DNA of 64,000 nt, taken from the NCBI GenBank assembly GCA_035222895.1, contig JAVYIG010001605.1, positions 62,001 through 126,000 of the forward strand; not shown here. The letters run 5' to 3'. Position 1 is the stretch's first letter. Source of the stretch: Strongylocentrotus droebachiensis (taxonomy: Eukaryota > Echinodermata > Echinoidea > Camarodonta > Strongylocentrotidae). Below are more notes on the stretch, generated by a model, which saw only the letters and a program-made list of their open reading frames with translations, was not told the origin of the DNA and did not search any database.

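Overview
This 64 kb window looks like animal nuclear DNA, most likely from a sea urchin or a related marine invertebrate. The grounds are small phase-1 exons in AT-rich introns, abundant ATT/TAA-type microsatellites, tRNA-derived SINEs, short palindromic elements and broken non-LTR retrotransposon 3' ends. The species call is inference; no host marker gene is present.

I see one host gene. It lies on the minus strand, covers the whole window and runs off both ends. I can place 66 coding exons (about 13.1 kb, about 4,350 codons), which encode fibronectin type III (FN3) domains and nothing else. Numbered from the 5' side (high coordinates) they are D1 (63901 to the window end, cut) to D49 (98-244). 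Every exon has AG/GT borders. All inter-domain introns are phase 1 and all joins keep the frame without creating a stop. Thirty-two of the 49 domains lie in one exon (D1 and D49 are seen only in part) and 17 are split in two. From D2 to D35 the domains alternate strictly between a shorter class (beta, mean about 86 codons, often WG after strand B, ends like RTS) and a longer class (alpha, mean about 94 codons, W..P.G..D.Y motif). The ectodomain therefore appears to have grown by copying a two-domain unit. The last domains (D43-D48) are longer. D48 carries a furin-like RKKR, and D49 resembles the first half of the membrane-proximal domain of R3-type receptor tyrosine phosphatases (PTPRB/PTPRJ/PTPRQ group). 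The best guess is the ectodomain of a giant receptor protein tyrosine phosphatase. The transmembrane and phosphatase exons would lie beyond position 1.

Layout: 1-10.6 kb, D49-D41 with SINEs and small inverted-repeat elements; 10.8-12.4 kb, a tandem-repeat element with terminal hairpins plus another element; 12.5-31.5 kb, dense D40-D23; 31.8-47.4 kb, D23-D11 with several element families and two long fold-back sequences; 47.5-50.6 kb, a retrotransposon fragment and a second hairpin-ended element; 50.8-57.0 kb, D10-D4; 57.1-62.2 kb, a retrotransposon 3' end and a large 87-bp minisatellite; 62.2-64 kb, D3-D1.

The most unusual signal is that several tandem repeats or partial duplications start on, or contain, a 5' splice site of this gene: the 87-bp array at D3, the 84-bp array at D24, the 20-bp array at D12, a degenerate repeat at D30 and a partial exon copy at D6. 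Some copies keep a good donor sequence. I saw no comparable case at an acceptor. A second signal is that two elements unrelated in sequence (10.86-12.06 kb and 48.56-50.57 kb) share the same end architecture.
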